Shown piece by piece: positions 63,704-64,000 of a stretch of 64,000 bases of DNA (position 1 is its first letter; every line of letters begins with the position of its first letter). The DNA is taken from contig NZ_QPJJ01000003.1 in the NCBI RefSeq assembly GCF_003337485.1, forward strand, positions 124,001-188,000. Reading direction: 5' to 3'. This stretch comes from Saliterribacillus persicus. Lineage in GTDB: Bacteria > Bacillota > Bacilli > Bacillales > Amphibacillaceae. Under the pieces are notes generated by a model, which worked only from the letters and a program-made list of their open reading frames with translations, did no database searches and was not told where the DNA came from. Made by a program: the position numbers and the translations under genes.

Positions 63704-64000
63704 TTACATAAAATTATTATCAAAAAATTGTAGGCCCTTATTAATTTCTTCAAGCGCCTGGACATCCTCTTCTTTTTCCACCGCTTTTTGTAAGGCTTGA
63801 AAAGCTTCTTCTGTTCCGATTTTACCCAGCGCCCATCCAGCCGTTCCTCGCAAAACTGGTCTCGGATCTTGCGTTAAAACATCGATTAATGCTGGCACAG
63901 CACTTTTTTCTTTATAATGTGCTAGCGCGAGAATCGCATTTCGCTGTAATGGTTTTTTTCCTCTCCACGATCCTGCCATATATCCAAACTTCTCTTTAAA
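63704..64000 (-). CDS. queG: Epoxyqueuosine reductase, C-terminal part (truncated at window edge)
   Basis: The last 98 residues of a protein whose frame is open to the window edge. FKEKFGYMAGSWRGKKPLQR followed by HEAT-like repeats (NAILALAHYKEKSAVPALIDV and LRGTAGWALGKIG) matches the C-terminal region of Bacillus QueG (YhbA). QueG is a cobalamin and Fe-S enzyme that reduces epoxyqueuosine to queuosine in tRNA; the catalytic domain lies outside. Synteny with yhbB and trmL supports the call. Confidence 0.85.
   Translation of the reverse strand, partial: FKEKFGYMAGSWRGKKPLQRNAILALAHYKEKSAVPALIDVLTQDPRPVLRGTAGWALGKIGTEEAFQALQKAVEKEEDVQALEEINKGLQFFDNNFM

Noticed and set aside
1-64000. Mobile element, prophage, restriction or defence island
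   Set aside because: No transposase, integrase, phage, restriction-modification or CRISPR gene is present; gene content is metabolic and base composition looks even throughout.

Overview
The window is low-GC DNA from a Firmicute. The likely source is a saccharolytic member of the Bacillaceae, of the Gracilibacillus/Oceanobacillus/Halolactibacillus kind. Evidence for this: strong GGAGG ribosome binding sites with occasional TTG/GTG starts, YesM/YesN-type two-component systems, DUF624 (YesL) proteins, CUT1 sugar ABC operons without their own ATPase, a SinR-like repressor, CcpA-type cre sites, and the queG-yhbB-trmL neighbourhood known from Bacillus subtilis. I see no tRNA, rRNA, CRISPR array, transposase or prophage gene.

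Layout. 1-3170: the 3' end of a divergent prs paralogue, a GH43 glycosidase and a NIF3-like gene. 3170-12396: a leftward operon with DUF624, two CUT1 permeases, a solute-binding lipoprotein, a YesM/YesN pair and a cytosolic heparinase II/III-type lyase. This looks like uptake and cleavage of a uronate-containing oligosaccharide. 12914-17609: a leftward ytfQRT-yjfF-like furanose ABC transporter. Diverging from it (17886-22427) are an unusual MCP-like membrane protein without a signalling tip, a second YesM-like kinase and a second YesN-like regulator.

22521-45465 is a galactoglucomannan utilisation region: GH1, CE7 acetyl esterase, aldo/keto reductase, SGNH esterase, two GH113 mannanases, GH2 beta-mannosidase, a CUT1 importer, DUF624, a LacI-type regulator, a GH130 mannosylglucose phosphorylase translationally coupled to a cellobiose 2-epimerase, a chemoreceptor, an ABC exporter and a GH36 alpha-galactosidase. 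None of the glycosidases has a signal peptide. The inferred route is import of partly acetylated, galactosylated manno-oligosaccharides, deacetylation and degalactosylation in the cytoplasm, then the epimerase/phosphorylase route (Man-Man to Man-Glc to Man-1-P plus glucose) alongside hydrolysis. A 16-bp palindromic motif (AAGTTA-W-CG-ATAA type) lies at five promoters here, and a second palindrome (GAAACCGGTTTC) at two of them, which points to a local regulon.

45609-52108: a stand-alone EIIA-Glc protein, a 57-residue membrane protein, and a five-gene leftward operon (ThuA, two Gfo/Idh/MocA dehydrogenases, two xylose-isomerase-like TIM barrels) with a divergent AraC regulator. This has the make-up of a 3-keto-glycoside pathway. 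52110-55811: an orphan LuxR-type response regulator, a glycosyltransferase-like protein, a SinR-like repressor with SinR-type boxes around it, a DUF5392-like protein and a cupin. 55933-64000: a phosphoesterase, a cadA/cadC metal-efflux pair, a GntR/ABC (Ytr-like) operon, then trmL, yhbB, ogt and the 3' end of queG.
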